From Paragonimus westermani (taxonomy: Eukaryota; Platyhelminthes; Trematoda; Plagiorchiida; Troglotrematidae): a stretch of 64,000 bases of DNA. Positions within the stretch are counted from its first letter, which is position 1; every line of letters starts with the position of its first letter. The stretch is taken from contig QNGE01001739.1 of assembly GCA_008508345.1 (NCBI GenBank), positions 53,413-117,412 on the forward strand, read 5' to 3'. Position numbers and translations under genes: made by a program. Shown here piece by piece: positions 1 through 10,821 of the stretch. Below the pieces are notes generated by a model. That model was not told where the DNA came from. It ran no database searches and saw only the letters and a program-made list of their open reading frames with translations.

Positions 1-55
<55 letters not shown>
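1..55 (+). repeat. (TGA)n microsatellite, probable RTE LINE tail
   Basis: Pure TGA trinucleotide run cut by the window start. The same triplet run forms the 3' end of the RTE fragment at 32368-32960 and follows the RTE element at 21.3 kb. I therefore infer that this is the 3' tail of a plus-strand RTE element lying just upstream of the window. Confidence 0.6.
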
Positions 56-2040
56 CTGTTACGCAATAGTTAACAGTTAATTCTTAAGTTACACAAATTT
101 ATACCTGTGCGTTACCGTATGGTGTGGAATATTCAATAAGTTATAACTCTATATATGTAAAATATAGTTTGCATTATTCAACTTTCGAAATATTAAACCA
201 TGAAACTAGCATTTATCGCGCCCTCAGATCAATACGCGACTAGCTCCCACGTTAGTTCCCACTGCATTATTAATTTCCAAAAATCACGTGACTTACAAGG
301 CATGTGAACAGACCATACGGTCTGGCATCTTTGAAAAATGGCGGGAATTTATGGAGTAAGTTTCCCACATTGCAATAGAGCAACCGACAGTAAACATCGC
401 AGGCGTCTATTAGATGGGAGAAATTAAAGACTACCAATAACATCAGACAAAACTCTGAAGCACGTTGTAGTTTGGTTGCTTAAATGTGGACGGAGTAATG
501 CGGCTGTCTGTTGCAAGTCTCGTAAGTGAGCAGCGCATATTCAACCGACTGAAATAAAGCCATACAATGTGATGCTCATCCCGAGACAGAAAGCTACTGT
601 TTGGGATCCCAAAAGTCGTTCTTCGGTCGACACGTTTCCTCTTGAGTGATGAAGGCACTCTAACCTCCCTAAGTCGGGTCAATCTGAGTGCGACATACAA
701 AGCCACGACTGTTAAAATGAATCCTTGTTCATGGATCTCATCTTCACCGTTTTTGTTAACACACCAGACCTGTGCCAGTACAGTAACCCTTCTCCAGGGA
801 CGACGAGTCACATATTAAGGTAAATTATAACAATATCTTCAGGGTGTTCAGACTAAAATTGAGCAACTGGCATGCTAGACAGAAGAGGTACACACATTCG
901 ATCTCCTGTTCTCCGAACTTGACAGTAACTACTACCGGCCATCAAGAAAATATGATATGATACGCCTATCTACTCTGAGAAAATGTGCAAGCATTTGCTG
1001 AACAAACATCTGCATTATGTGGCAAGATGTACTTTAGGAAGGTCGGTTTGGTATTGGTTCTTGCAATTCAAACTCGCTTCAAGCACACACGAACCCTACG
1101 TGAAGAGTGTGGAACTGTGGTGAGTCGTCGCATCAGTTCAAGCTTGCTGTGCAAGCCGTTGACTAAACCACCGTGACTTCAGTCTGCTGGAGTGACGTTT
1201 GTTGACAAAAGGTTTTACTCAATCTAGTGACCAGTAAGCTGGCTTTCATCAGGCAAGCTTATCGATTGTTTCGTTGTTCAAAGCGTTTTTAAAGCAAGAT
1301 ATGTTACTTTAAAGCAAGTATCTAAGACAAACCACACTAGTTACCAATACAAAGGGCTACTGAACAGAAGTGATAAGTATTAGGGTATCTTCCCTAGATT
1401 AGAACTACATTTACAACCGATAGACGAGAGTTTTGGAATGAGTATCACACAACATCGCATATTTGGTGCAATTGTTAACAATTTTATGGTAACTTGTAAG
1501 CTGACACCCTGGAATATGTTTCCATTAGATGTGTGACCCAAAATTACGTTTGCAGAGCTTACGTGGACCGTGGCGTCCGCGTCTGTCGTTGTCCGCATGT
1601 CACCTGTTTAAGCGTAAACGCGTGTGTCCCTCTCTCTCTCACTCACTCTGGGCGATTGCATGCCTTACCTGTCTAACCGTATGACGTCAACCTCGTGTTC
1701 GCGCTATTACCGTCGCGTGGTCTCATTCTAATGTGGGCTGACTACTTGTCAGTGTCCGCAGTTTAACATGGTTCTAAATTACCGTATAAAAGTCAATATT
1801 TAACCGGCTACAAAATGTTTCCAATACCGAAGCAAACTTTGCAATGCATTCAGTTGGAGAGTTAAATTACTTTCATCCTACGTGTAGTTTGTGTATGGTT
1901 AAGCAGTGGAAATTTTCGATTCATTTTACGGGACCATTGAATGTACGGAAAACGACTTAAATATTTTTTGGAGATAATCACAGCATTCTTGAGGAGAAGC
2001 CTCTTCGCTAAGCGAATCTGTTGAAAATGTCAATGAGGAA
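56..2040. other. No recognised gene
   Basis: I see no recognisable coding exon or repeat family here. The longest open frame is a 122-codon minus-strand frame at 443-811. It resembles no family I know and could be chance. The segment includes a short CT-rich stretch near 1630. Confidence 0.4.
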
Positions 2041-2207
2041 ATAGGTTCTGTACCTAAATACACCGAAATTCACGAAAATTGAGATAATTTTCACAGATTT
2101 GTTCGAAATTATGTACAAACTGTATCCACTACTGACGAGCTCTAATGAGAGCGAAACTCGAGTCTGCTGCTTATTTTCGAAAGAGGCTGGCTGGAAAGTC
2201 TATCTGA
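2041..2207 (+). mobile_element. SINE family A copy 1 (tRNA-like head plus hammerhead)
   Basis: The 3' two thirds match the other family A copies. They contain the hammerhead core and then the conserved segment TTTTCGAAAGAGGCTGGC followed by CTGGAAAGTCTAT and GAATGCG. The tRNA-like head is badly eroded: only a box-B-like TTGTTCGAAAT near 2098 can be recognised, and box A is doubtful. The related copies lie at 33950-34125, 38283-38450, 59801-59941 and 62985-63145. This copy ends about 110 bp before the large inverted duplication. Mobilisation would depend on a LINE in trans; the partner is unknown. Confidence 0.6.
2126..2170 (+). ncRNA. Hammerhead ribozyme, type I, short helix III
   Basis: The core CTGACGA (2132-2138) is followed by a perfect 5-bp helix II, GCTCT/AGAGC, closed by an AATG loop (2139-2152). 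Then come GAAA (2153-2156), a minimal helix III within CTCGAG, and the cleavage triplet GTC ending at 2164. Helix I is CCACTA (2126-2131) against TGCTGC (2165-2170); it has decayed relative to the family pairing GCACTA/TAGTGC. All invariant core residues are present, so this copy has the best catalytic core in the window, but its helix I is weak. Hammerheads with tiny helix III are known in metazoan SINEs and PLEs and may need dimers to cleave well. Confidence 0.65.
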
Positions 2208-2316
2208 ATGCGAATTCAACATTCAGGGTGATTTTCGCATTCCTTTGGATTTTTGCCAGGTTTTTTCAGAATCACTAAATATGAATTCGACTTTTAAAAC
2301 AGTTAGTTCCCTTGAT

Positions 2317-2690
2317 GAACCTGAATAAAACAATGAGGAGACGCAATTCATGTTCACCGGAGTAACATTCCGTGCATTCTGATCACACACGGAAATGTAA
2401 CTGATTTCAAACGAGTCAAAATTACACAAGGCGTAAGACATGGCTAAAAGGATTAAATAGACGGACACAAAAACAGGAAATCAAAATTGTGGGAATGTCG
2501 ACTACCAGGGTACAGCAGCGTCAACACAAATTGTTTTTGTGAGCACGGCAGACGACCGTGACTTTTGATGGTCAAGGCCCCAGCAAGCTGGAGTATGTGT
2601 TTCCAGTGCTCCGAAAAATCAACGAGAATGCGTCTGGAACTTTGACTCTGTGACCTGTCTGTGTTATGTGCCTTGTGACCGATGATGCTG
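2317..2690 (+). repeat. Left arm of long inverted duplication
   Basis: The sequence from 2331 to about 2655 reappears as its reverse complement at 3030-3341 with, by eye, three substitutions and two small indels. Weaker similarity extends both arms to about 2317-2690 and 2998-3355. The arms enclose about 300 bp of unrelated sequence. I recognise no coding content. Confidence 0.85.
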
Positions 2691-2997
2691 GGTGCCACCC
2701 GTCGGCATCTATACAAGCGCCTGACGTTCCTAACTGAGTTTCAAACCATTCGGGAGCATGCACAGTTAGTTGTCGGTTTGTCCTCTCTATACAGCCCATA
2801 ATGCAGCTATACGAATAGTTATGTAAACAACGAGGTGTGACCTATGTGCCCTGTTTGCACGCAGTCCGAGTTCTCGTTCGTTCTCTTATACACCGTTTTG
2901 CAGCGTTATAAGTCCTGAATACAGCTGTTGGTAGACGCTACCTCGCCACTGATGATCAGCTGTCTCCTAGAAACGGGAGTTCTAAATATACCGTTCT

Positions 2998-3355
2998 CAT
3001 CGGTATCATCGGTTGTAAGGCACACTGAGTCAATGTTCCAGACGCATTCTCGTTGATTTTTCGGAGCACTGGAAACATACTCCAGCTTGCTGGGGCCTTG
3101 ACCATCAAAAGTCACGGTCGTCTGCCGTGCTCACAAAAACAATTTGTGTTGACGCTGCTGTACCCTGGTAGTCGACATTCCCACAATTTTGATTTCCTGT
3201 TTTGTGTCCGTCTATTTAATCCCTTTAGCCATGTCTTACGCCTTGTGTAATTTTGACTCGTTTGAAATCAGTTACATTTCCGTGTGTGATCAGAATGCAC
3301 GGAATGTTACTCCGGTGAACATAAATTGCATCTCCTCATTGTTTTATCCAAATTC
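2998..3355 (-). repeat. Right arm of long inverted duplication
   Basis: Reverse-complement partner of 2317-2690, about 98 percent identical over the central 310 bp. The pair would form a large stem-loop in RNA or single-stranded DNA. No terminal inverted repeats or target-site duplication typical of a DNA transposon were seen at the outer edges. Confidence 0.85.
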
Positions 3356-3737
3356 TTTTTTTTAGTGGTGCATATCTTTCCCATCGGTGGGGTATGAATT
3401 TTCGGCTATGCAGTTAAGGGGCGACAGTGACCTCATATTGGGCCCGACCGAATTATTACATATAAAGGCCTGTGAGTTAAGCTCAAACTGCTAAGTCGCC
3501 TCGAGTGAAAATACGGCAATTGTCTTGTTAAATTTAATCGACCAACCCATACTAGGACTTTCTGGTAGGATTGAAACCTGTTTCCATTGAAATAGATGAG
3601 GAATACTTTCAGATTTTTTATTTGTAGTCAGAAAGTTGGTTAATTTCAACTTAATCACTCACGGGTAATCACCGCTTTCGCACTGACGTAGTGTTTAATC
3701 AGCTATCAATTTTGCTCTCATTTCTGCTGTTCCACAG

Positions 3738-3882
3738 TGCATCTGTAATTTATACTCCCGCCACTACAAAGATTCCAACTCTGATCACGCATCCGCGAGA
3801 CAACCGCAATGACCATTGCGCCATTGGATTCACACTAGGCAATATTAAATTATCATATACAAACGTTTTGATGCATTTGATA
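3738..3882 (+). CDS. Candidate internal exon, unknown protein
   Basis: A strong pyrimidine-rich acceptor (TTTCTGCTGTTCCACAG) is followed by 48 open codons in phase 2 (one leading base), up to a GTGGGT donor. The peptide includes IYTPATTKIPTL and NDHCAIGFTLGNIKL, which looks like globular protein. I do not recognise the family. The frame stays open past the donor to about 4070, so the 3' limit is uncertain. A second frame is also open for 24 codons. Confidence 0.3.
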
Positions 3883-5132
3883 GTGGGTAATTCCATTGTT
3901 GACCTGTTCGGAACGGGCAGAATGAGAACAGTGCAACCACTCAGAGAGGACGCACGCATTAAGAAATCAATAAATGTGATATGGATAAGATTGTGTCAGA
4001 GAGCTGAAGTCGTTGGCTTTTCAGCCTTACCGATTACAGTTGACGGAAGAGATGGTGGTTGTGGACTAAAATAAGACCTAGGTGGTAGATACATCAACAG
4101 CGAAGGTATGAGTAACAGACAGGTAAGCTAACCCCTAACCGACCGATTTAGGTGTCAATAATGAACCGCGAAACGTAGCACAATGGTACAAGTGACGCGT
4201 TGTGCATGATGTTAGTAACCAGAGTGAGCTGCCTGACACTTTCTACACACAGTTCACAGACCACGGAGGACTGCGTACGACTCGGTTAATACAATATGTC
4301 GCCTGCATGCATGTCAGCATTATTTCTGCTATTGGTACCTTATTTCATACCAGACTGTCGTTGTTTGGATTCACACTGTTTTTTACATCTGTTATCTAAT
4401 ATGTATCTAATACGCAATAGCACCTGCACTCCATAGTGTAACATGCAACTTAACTGTTGTATGATCATAGTGGTCTAAAGTGTAGCTACTGATCTCCATC
4501 TCAGCTGGGTCCAATCAGTCAAGAAGGATTTCTTTAAGACGTTCTTTTGGACCTAACCAGAATAGTGCAATTTCACAGAGTAAACGCCATCGAGACCGTC
4601 AGTTGCGCAACAGTGGCATTTGTGCCTGTAGTCTAGTCAGTTTATCTCTGAACCCAGATGAATGATTACTTACCTACTTCCAACAGTTTAGTTCATAAAC
4701 CGTTCACGTTACGTAATAATTAATCTCATAAGTGTGAAGTTCTTAGCAGTCAAACCCAGAAACCGGAAAGACTAACTAACCTATTCATTCTCTCCATGAG
4801 AGTCATCTGAGCTGGTGAGGGGCAGCCTAAATCGTGGACACCGTGTAAATTAGCAACGCAGGCTTATGAAATGCAACTGGTACGACTGCAGATCAAAATA
4901 TCTAGGTATCCTGTGTTATAAATTTCCTATATTTGTTCCGCTTCGAACTGTAAACATATGCAAAATATAAATCAGCCTACAGCTATTTTTATAGATAGAA
5001 AACAATCGGTTTAAACAAACATCTCCCGTATCCAATGACTTGCTATGTTGTCATGTGTTTATTTCAGCCTGTAATGACTAGGTGAGTCCAACGCAGTCAA
5101 CAACGCTTGCACCAGTTCACCAGGCTTTGTAG
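3883..5132. other. No recognised gene
   Basis: Presumed intron or intergenic sequence. No recognised repeat or splice-bounded frame was seen. Confidence 0.3.
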
Positions 5133-5229
5133 CGAATCCGAAGCTGTTGAGACTGTTTTGCCCTATAATTTATCAAACTGGCGCTTGAATCATTTATTTC
5201 CTGTTACCATAGTAACTGACATGGACTAT
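5133..5229 (+). CDS. Candidate internal exon, unknown protein
   Basis: The acceptor GGCTTTGTAG opens a frame (one leading base plus 32 codons) that ends at the donor TAT|GTGAGA. The peptide contains ESEAVETVLPYNLSNWR. The frame stays open to about 5420, so the donor could be skipped. Phase 2 in and phase 0 out do not directly join the exon at 3.7 kb. The strand and limits are inferred from splice signals only. Confidence 0.28.
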
Positions 5230-7036
5230 GTGAGACTGGTGATTATACACACCTTGCTCACATTTTTGTGGTTTTTTGAGTCAAAATGTTGGGAATACCA
5301 GAATTTCAAAGTGGTCTGCGGTGTGATCAAAATGAGAAACGTAAACCCCAAACTCGTTCAAATTTACCTTACTTACAACAACAAAAACCACAACCTTTCT
5401 ACGTCAGACACCATTGTTTGATCCACGTCCGTCACTATTAAATCTAAGTTTCGAAGTTAATTAAATGGGACATGCAAAGATTAAACTTCTCGAAACTATG
5501 GTATGTCATAAAACCCGGATTGGTCTGATTCACATTTGTTCACTTGCCTTGAAACCCATCTCAGCCGCGCATGTTTTCACTCAAGCCTGTGGACTGATTC
5601 ACTGCTTCCATTCTGTACGCACTCTCCAATTGCACTCACCAAGTACGGCATCTCTCATGATGGATTATGCCCATATAAAACTCAGTAGACATTAAAATAT
5701 GTTTAAATGCGCCAAACTGTTTGGAACATCATGTAGGCTGACGCATGCGCATGAAATGCCACCTCATCGCCCAGGAAGCGTGATGAGTCCACACACATAA
5801 AAACCTAGAATATTTCAACCCTGAAACTTGTTCACCTGGCGAGTGGACCCAGACAAAATTCGAAATATTCCCTTATTGTACGACTTCTAACAAATTGAAA
5901 TCTTTAAGATATCTTCAAGTTTCCAGCACGGCTTAACACACGAAGTGAACTAAGTCAGATCACCGAAATAACACCCTAGCGCTCCCTTAGAAAAACTGAG
6001 TAGCTCAGTGAAACCCATTCTAGCACGACGACCTCACCTAAAGTGACATGTGGAAAACTGAAACGATTAACTGGATATGATCAAAAACTTACGCATTAGC
6101 ATGGGAAATATGAAGTGGTAGCTGAAATTAATTGCTTGTTTTTACCACCTGGCCGTCTGCCTATCACTGAAGGTCGTCAATGTATTACATGAAACATTTT
6201 CGCAAAAATACGGTAAGCCATCACTCGGAATTTAAACCAGCATCGATTATTCGAAGTTACATCATCAAAACCGCAACACCGTATGGATTCATGGTGCACT
6301 TAGGGCGCACACCCGGTGATGAACAATAAGTAGATATATTCGTCAGTTGAGAAACAGAAAGGCTACTCATATTTTGTGTGTAGAACGTGAGCCGTTGTCT
6401 GGCTAAGTGTACAGTGATAGATTGTTTGAATACTACTGTGAAGTTCACTTACATCATGTAAGAGCCTATGTTGTCCAGAGTAACAGCTGAGGTAAATACA
6501 CCTTTTTAGTGTGTCGTGAGCTCTCGAAAAGATACGCTAGGTTGGTCAGAGAAATAAATGAGATCGAGTGAATTCTAATTTTCCGCTTCGAGTTAAAGGA
6601 GACTTGTTTCACTGCAAGATGTGTACAACAAGGAGAAGCATAAAGACATTTTTCATGGCACATGGTGATTTGCAAACACTCTTGAATCAGAGGAATGAAG
6701 GACAGTTGCAAAAATAGCAACTGAAGCTACCGAGCCACCAATGAGCACGAAAGAATAAAGTTCGATCATCCGAAGAATAGCTGGAGTTAACTGTGAATTG
6801 TTTTGTGAATTTCTGGTCATTCTGATTGAACTATGTCGTCATATCGGGGAAGGAGATGGTTTTGGGTGGAACAATGAGATTCACCGACACAAGGTTTCTA
6901 TTCAACATCATTTGTTTAATTCAGTCACTTGTCCCGCCAGCTCATCATATAACTGCTGTCTGTCTGAACAGCGGGATGCAAAGACATCCCACCGGATGTT
7001 TTGCTCCTGGTCTTCTCACACAAGTAAGTCACTTAC
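5230..7036. other. No recognised gene
   Basis: No supported gene or repeat. A Cys-rich minus-strand frame at 6466-6720 was noted but lacks a good donor. This is probably intron sequence downstream of the minus-strand exon at 7037. Confidence 0.3.
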
Positions 7037-7283
7037 ACCGCCTGGCTGACTAGCGCATCCCTGTCGTCCTGCAGATCTTTAAAAGTGGAATGTTTGTCAG
7101 GCTCTTGTGATGTCGATTCAGAGGCGGACACACACGCTGTCACAGCTCTAAGATGCAGTCGGTCCACGTCACCAGCACTGTTTATCAGGTTCTGTTCTCT
7201 GGGAAACGGCAAGAAAATGGTTAAAGCACGTTCACATGCTCCTTCTATGCTCTCGACGTTCACCGTCAAAACTGCTCGACCTC
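7037..7283 (-). CDS. Candidate internal exon of minus-strand gene, unknown protein
   Basis: On the minus strand, the acceptor CACGATTAG is followed by 81 open codons, ending at a strong GTAAGT donor (plus-strand ACTTAC at 7031-7036). Its composition is GC-richer than the flanks. The peptide includes RAVLTVNVESIEGACERAL, then PFPREQNLINSAGDVD, and an acidic end KDLQDDRDALVSQ. The beta-strand then helix look of the first part recalls RNA-binding folds, but that is speculation. Phase is 1 in and 2 out. It is the longest member of the minus-strand exon series at 7.0-13.6 kb. Confidence 0.5.
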
Positions 7284-8179
7284 CTAATCGTGACAGATGA
7301 ATGGCTCATTTTTCCTTCTCAAGTCTGATTTCGTGAGTGGTGCAACAGGTGGTAGATATCCAAGTGGACTGGTGACTCGTTATGAGGCCCAAGCTACATA
7401 ATTTGCCTGCCACAATTTGATGCATCGATCCAGTGTTACATCCGCATTTATTTGTCATTCATTTCAATCCTGTAGTATTTTTTTCGGTGGAAACTAAGGA
7501 CCACCTTGGGCTATATGTATATTTCGGGGACGTTTTTGTGGTGAAGGGTGTCGTCATGATTTTCAAGCAGGTCTGCCTCGACCTTCCGTTTTTATCACAT
7601 CAGTAGATTTCGCCAAATCGCAACATTGCGCTACACCTGTGAACGCATTGTCATGAGTTATCGTTTTTACACACTTTCTGGCTCTAACTTCTAGTGAACG
7701 GGTATCAGACCTGTTGAGAAGCGAATGCAACAAAATGTTACAACTGAATAAACAAAAGCAGTTTCATTAAGTGCTTGTTCGTTGTTCTAACTGAAATGAT
7801 GGAGGACTGTGAAAACAGTCCCGGCAGTAGTTTAAAGCACAGAATGGAAGCTTTGTTTCAGGGTAATGGGTACAACGCATAATTCTTTCTGTTCATAGCA
7901 ACACGACATATTACGCCTTACCTGGTGAAGTTTACATGTCATTTAGGGACATACTTTCCAGCATTGTTAGCCAGTGTCAAAATCCATGCTCCCACCTCTC
8001 TCTACGAAAATCCTCTACATTCACTTTTGTCAGTCGTGTATAGCTCCCGGTTGCATAGGACTCCATGGGCACAGGACGCTTTACTTCGACGGTTTGAAAG
8101 TGAATCTAGTAAGCGTGCCCTCGGTGAAACAAAACATCTCGTCAGTCTTTACCTTCCATCTTTATACCGCAAAGCTCAC

Positions 8180-8254
8180 TAGTGGTCGGTCCTCTGTAAG
8201 GTCACAAATCGTTTCCACGAAAGTGTATCACGTTCCACACACCGTACCCAGACA
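8180..8254 (-). CDS. Candidate small exon of minus-strand gene
   Basis: The acceptor TACGTTGTTTCAG and the strong donor CACTA|GTGAGC bound a 75-bp open frame. The peptide contains VWVRCVERDTLSWKRF. Phase is 2 in and 2 out, so at least one unseen exon would be needed before joining 7037-7283. Two plus-strand frames overlap but lack matching splice signals. Confidence 0.33.
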
Positions 8255-8757
8255 CTGAAACAACGTACTCCGGTTTGGATATGAATGGCATCGCTGAGCT
8301 CTTCTTTGTTGCGCAGTGGGCTACGTTCTTGTGCTACGGCGGAAAATTATCCAGAAACACATCCACTTCAGTAAACGTTTCAGGACTATTAGCACTCACG
8401 GCACACGAGTGACTACCAAATTTTCTGCAGCCCCGTTGGAACACGGATGTCCGGAGCAGTTCGTAAATAGCACTACCGACAATGTTAAATCATTGTTTTA
8501 TTTTAACGTAATAGAAACGTGATCCACCGTCTGTTACTAAGACCTGCCGAATGCCTTCTCGACTGAAACATTCACGAAATGCTTGTTTGGTAATTGACGT
8601 GAATGATCAAGTCGTGCTGAATACTTCCGGCCACTGTGCGTACGAATCAGCCAAAATCAGAATGGAAAGTTTACCAAGATTAGGTCCAAAATAGGTTATC
8701 TGTTCCCCGTGGAGTTTGAATAAACAGTCTGCAGATTAGGCGTCCAGCATATTTAGT

Positions 8758-8819
8758 CACGTGGGCAAAACTGTATGTACCGGAAAGCCACGTGAGAAAA
8801 GCTGTATGTACCGGAAAGT
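8758..8819 (+). repeat. Two-copy 31-bp tandem repeat
   Basis: Two adjacent units begin CACGTG and end TGTATGTACCGGAAAG, differing at about three positions. Each unit starts with an E-box-like CACGTG. The function is unknown. Confidence 0.85.
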
Positions 8820-9616
8820 GCAGCATTTAGAATGGATACAGAAATGCACAGGTGAATTGTTTATGAAGAAAAAAATCCGGTGTAGAGCCAGCAACCCAAT
8901 CACTTGAAGAACTTCTTTAAAAGTGAACTAACTGGTGGACAATATAAAGACTAACAGATATACTATATTATTTTTAAGTTCGTCCGATGGTTTACGCTAC
9001 TCCTGCGTTGACGAGTTGGAAAAGAACTGAGACGAAAAAAGAAACTGGCTCGGAGCCAACAGAAATGATCACGGCGGTGTAGGAGACCTCGAGTCATTCG
9101 TAAGCACTATCCCATCATGTTGAGTGGAAAAAACTGTGGGAGAACAGTAAAAACGGCAATAATAAATTGAAGACTAAGGGGATATAATGTGTGATTCAGG
9201 GGTGTGAAACGTAAACTCTATTGTCATCTCCCCAACTTTAAAAACGGTAACCACATAAATTAATCAGGTGTAGTCGTGAGATAGCTCAACACACGGATAC
9301 ATAATGGACGAAGACCTGAGAATGATTGTAGTGTCGACTGAGAACAGACAAGGATTTATTGCCATGGTTGAACATATCGTTTCTTTCCAACACTCTGGAC
9401 AAAGCCAGTGCAATCTGCGAGGAATGAGTTAACACAAAAGCGCTGATGGTACACATATGCTCAGACCAGATGAAACCGGTATCACCTCAAACTGGCAACT
9501 GCTAAACATCAACGAGAACAAAGGGGTTGGCATTTGCAAGCCTGTAATACAAAATGCAACAAACAGTCAGCAATGGAAATGATTATCGATACATTAGGTT
9601 CAGGTAACAAACAAAC
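8820..9616. other. No recognised gene
   Basis: Presumed intron of the minus-strand gene. A good acceptor (GTATTACAG on the minus strand at about 9545) opens a short frame that stops after 11 codons; it could be an alternative terminal exon. Confidence 0.3.
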
Positions 9617-9718
9617 CAAATTCATTAATTCACTAGCCTCCCTTGCGATTTCGAGGCCGTTAAAGTGCATCGATTTGACAATATCTGTCCCAGCAGCTGT
9701 ACCGATGGTGTCGCCCAT
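9617..9718 (-). CDS. Candidate exon of minus-strand gene, begins with ATG
   Basis: After the acceptor GATGACAG, 34 codons starting MGDTIGTAAGTDIVKS run to a GTTTGT donor. Phase is 0 in and 0 out, which fits the upstream candidates at 10789-10821 and 13092-13245. The ATG may be either a start or an internal Met. The peptide looks soluble and helical (LEIAREASELMNL). An overlapping plus-strand frame of similar length exists, so the strand is not proven. Confidence 0.33.
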
Positions 9719-10788
9719 CTGTCATCCAACAGACTGAATTTTTATTGCGGACTTAGGCATTAAAAACAAGGCGGGCTAATTTAGAGCCCACCAGTATTGC
9801 TTAGATAACAAACGGGTACGTCAATATGTACACATGAGATTTTAGTGGGTTTGGCTGAAGCGAAAGTAGAATACGATCTTTTCAATTGATCTTGGAAAGC
9901 GTTCCATCTTGAATTTAAGTCACCTTCTTGATTCACATAACGCCATCAGTGTAACTTTCGTCGACATAATTTTGCAAAGACCTCTTCTTCTATATTCTTG
10001 ACTTAAATCTAGCTTGTCACCTGGTACAGTTTGACTGGCGGTGTTATCACTCTTTTAGCAAATAAAGCTAACCTATGACGAAAACTTAACTAGAGAAGTC
10101 AAAACTGATTAGATTTCATGCCGCTGTTTCCGGTCAAATTTCACTGCGCTCTTTCGAACATTTCCAGACCTGTCAGTTCGTGTTAATTCGAACGCGCTGA
10201 GTTGATTCGATGAATACAGTTCAGCCCTGAGCTAGTTTATATACATTTTGATAGCCAACAACCACTTGATAGTCAAAGCGAATGTACTTACCGTGACACG
10301 GTCACAGAAATCAACACGTCAGACAGGATGAATGTGCGGTATACTATCTTAGATACTTAATGAGCTAAGCCCTAATGGATTAGTTACAGAAATGAGAGCA
10401 GTCGGTTTATGGATGCACTACAGTATTACTGGCTAGAAGTGATGACCAGTATGTTCTTACCACGATTGTATGTGGATGCTGCGGTTGTTGCGTTGTGCCC
10501 GACTTCCTGTGCTTTCAACACGGTCCCACCATGATGTTCTGATAATTGGTCCATCGAGAGAAGTAGAGCAGGTCCCAAGAAAGGGGCACACTTCTACAAC
10601 GATCACTTGAAAAATGTGGCACTATGTCTGATTTCAAACCTTATGATGACGTTTCAACGTTGTTTGTATGTAAAAAGACCCATGATCTCCACACCGGATC
10701 TAAAGTACTGGCTGATGTGGATGTACTTCGGTCCTTTTCTGTCCAAACTGTTTTCCGTATGGATCCCGCTGAGCCAATATGGACGAAC
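9719..10788. other. No recognised gene
   Basis: Presumed intron between the minus-strand candidates at 9617-9718 and 10789-10821. I see no repeat family or splice-bounded frame here that I can support. Confidence 0.3.
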
Positions 10789-10821
10789 CTGCTGTGGAGG
10801 CAGTTTTACAAGTTTGTCTTC
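10789..10821 (-). CDS. Possible 33-bp micro-exon of minus-strand gene
   Basis: A strong acceptor (TATATTATCTCAG) and a CAG|GTTCGT donor bound 11 codons, EDKLVKLPPQQ, in phase 0/0. That matches both neighbouring candidates. The frame stays open to a second possible donor near 10695. A 68-codon plus-strand frame (10624-10830) overlaps and is an equally long alternative. Confidence 0.2.

Noticed and set aside
443..811. 122-codon minus-strand frame
   Set aside because: No recognised motif, no splice signals and no conservation evidence available; could be chance.
5774..5800. GTGATGAGTCC resembling a hammerhead core
   Set aside because: No helix II and no GAAA follows.
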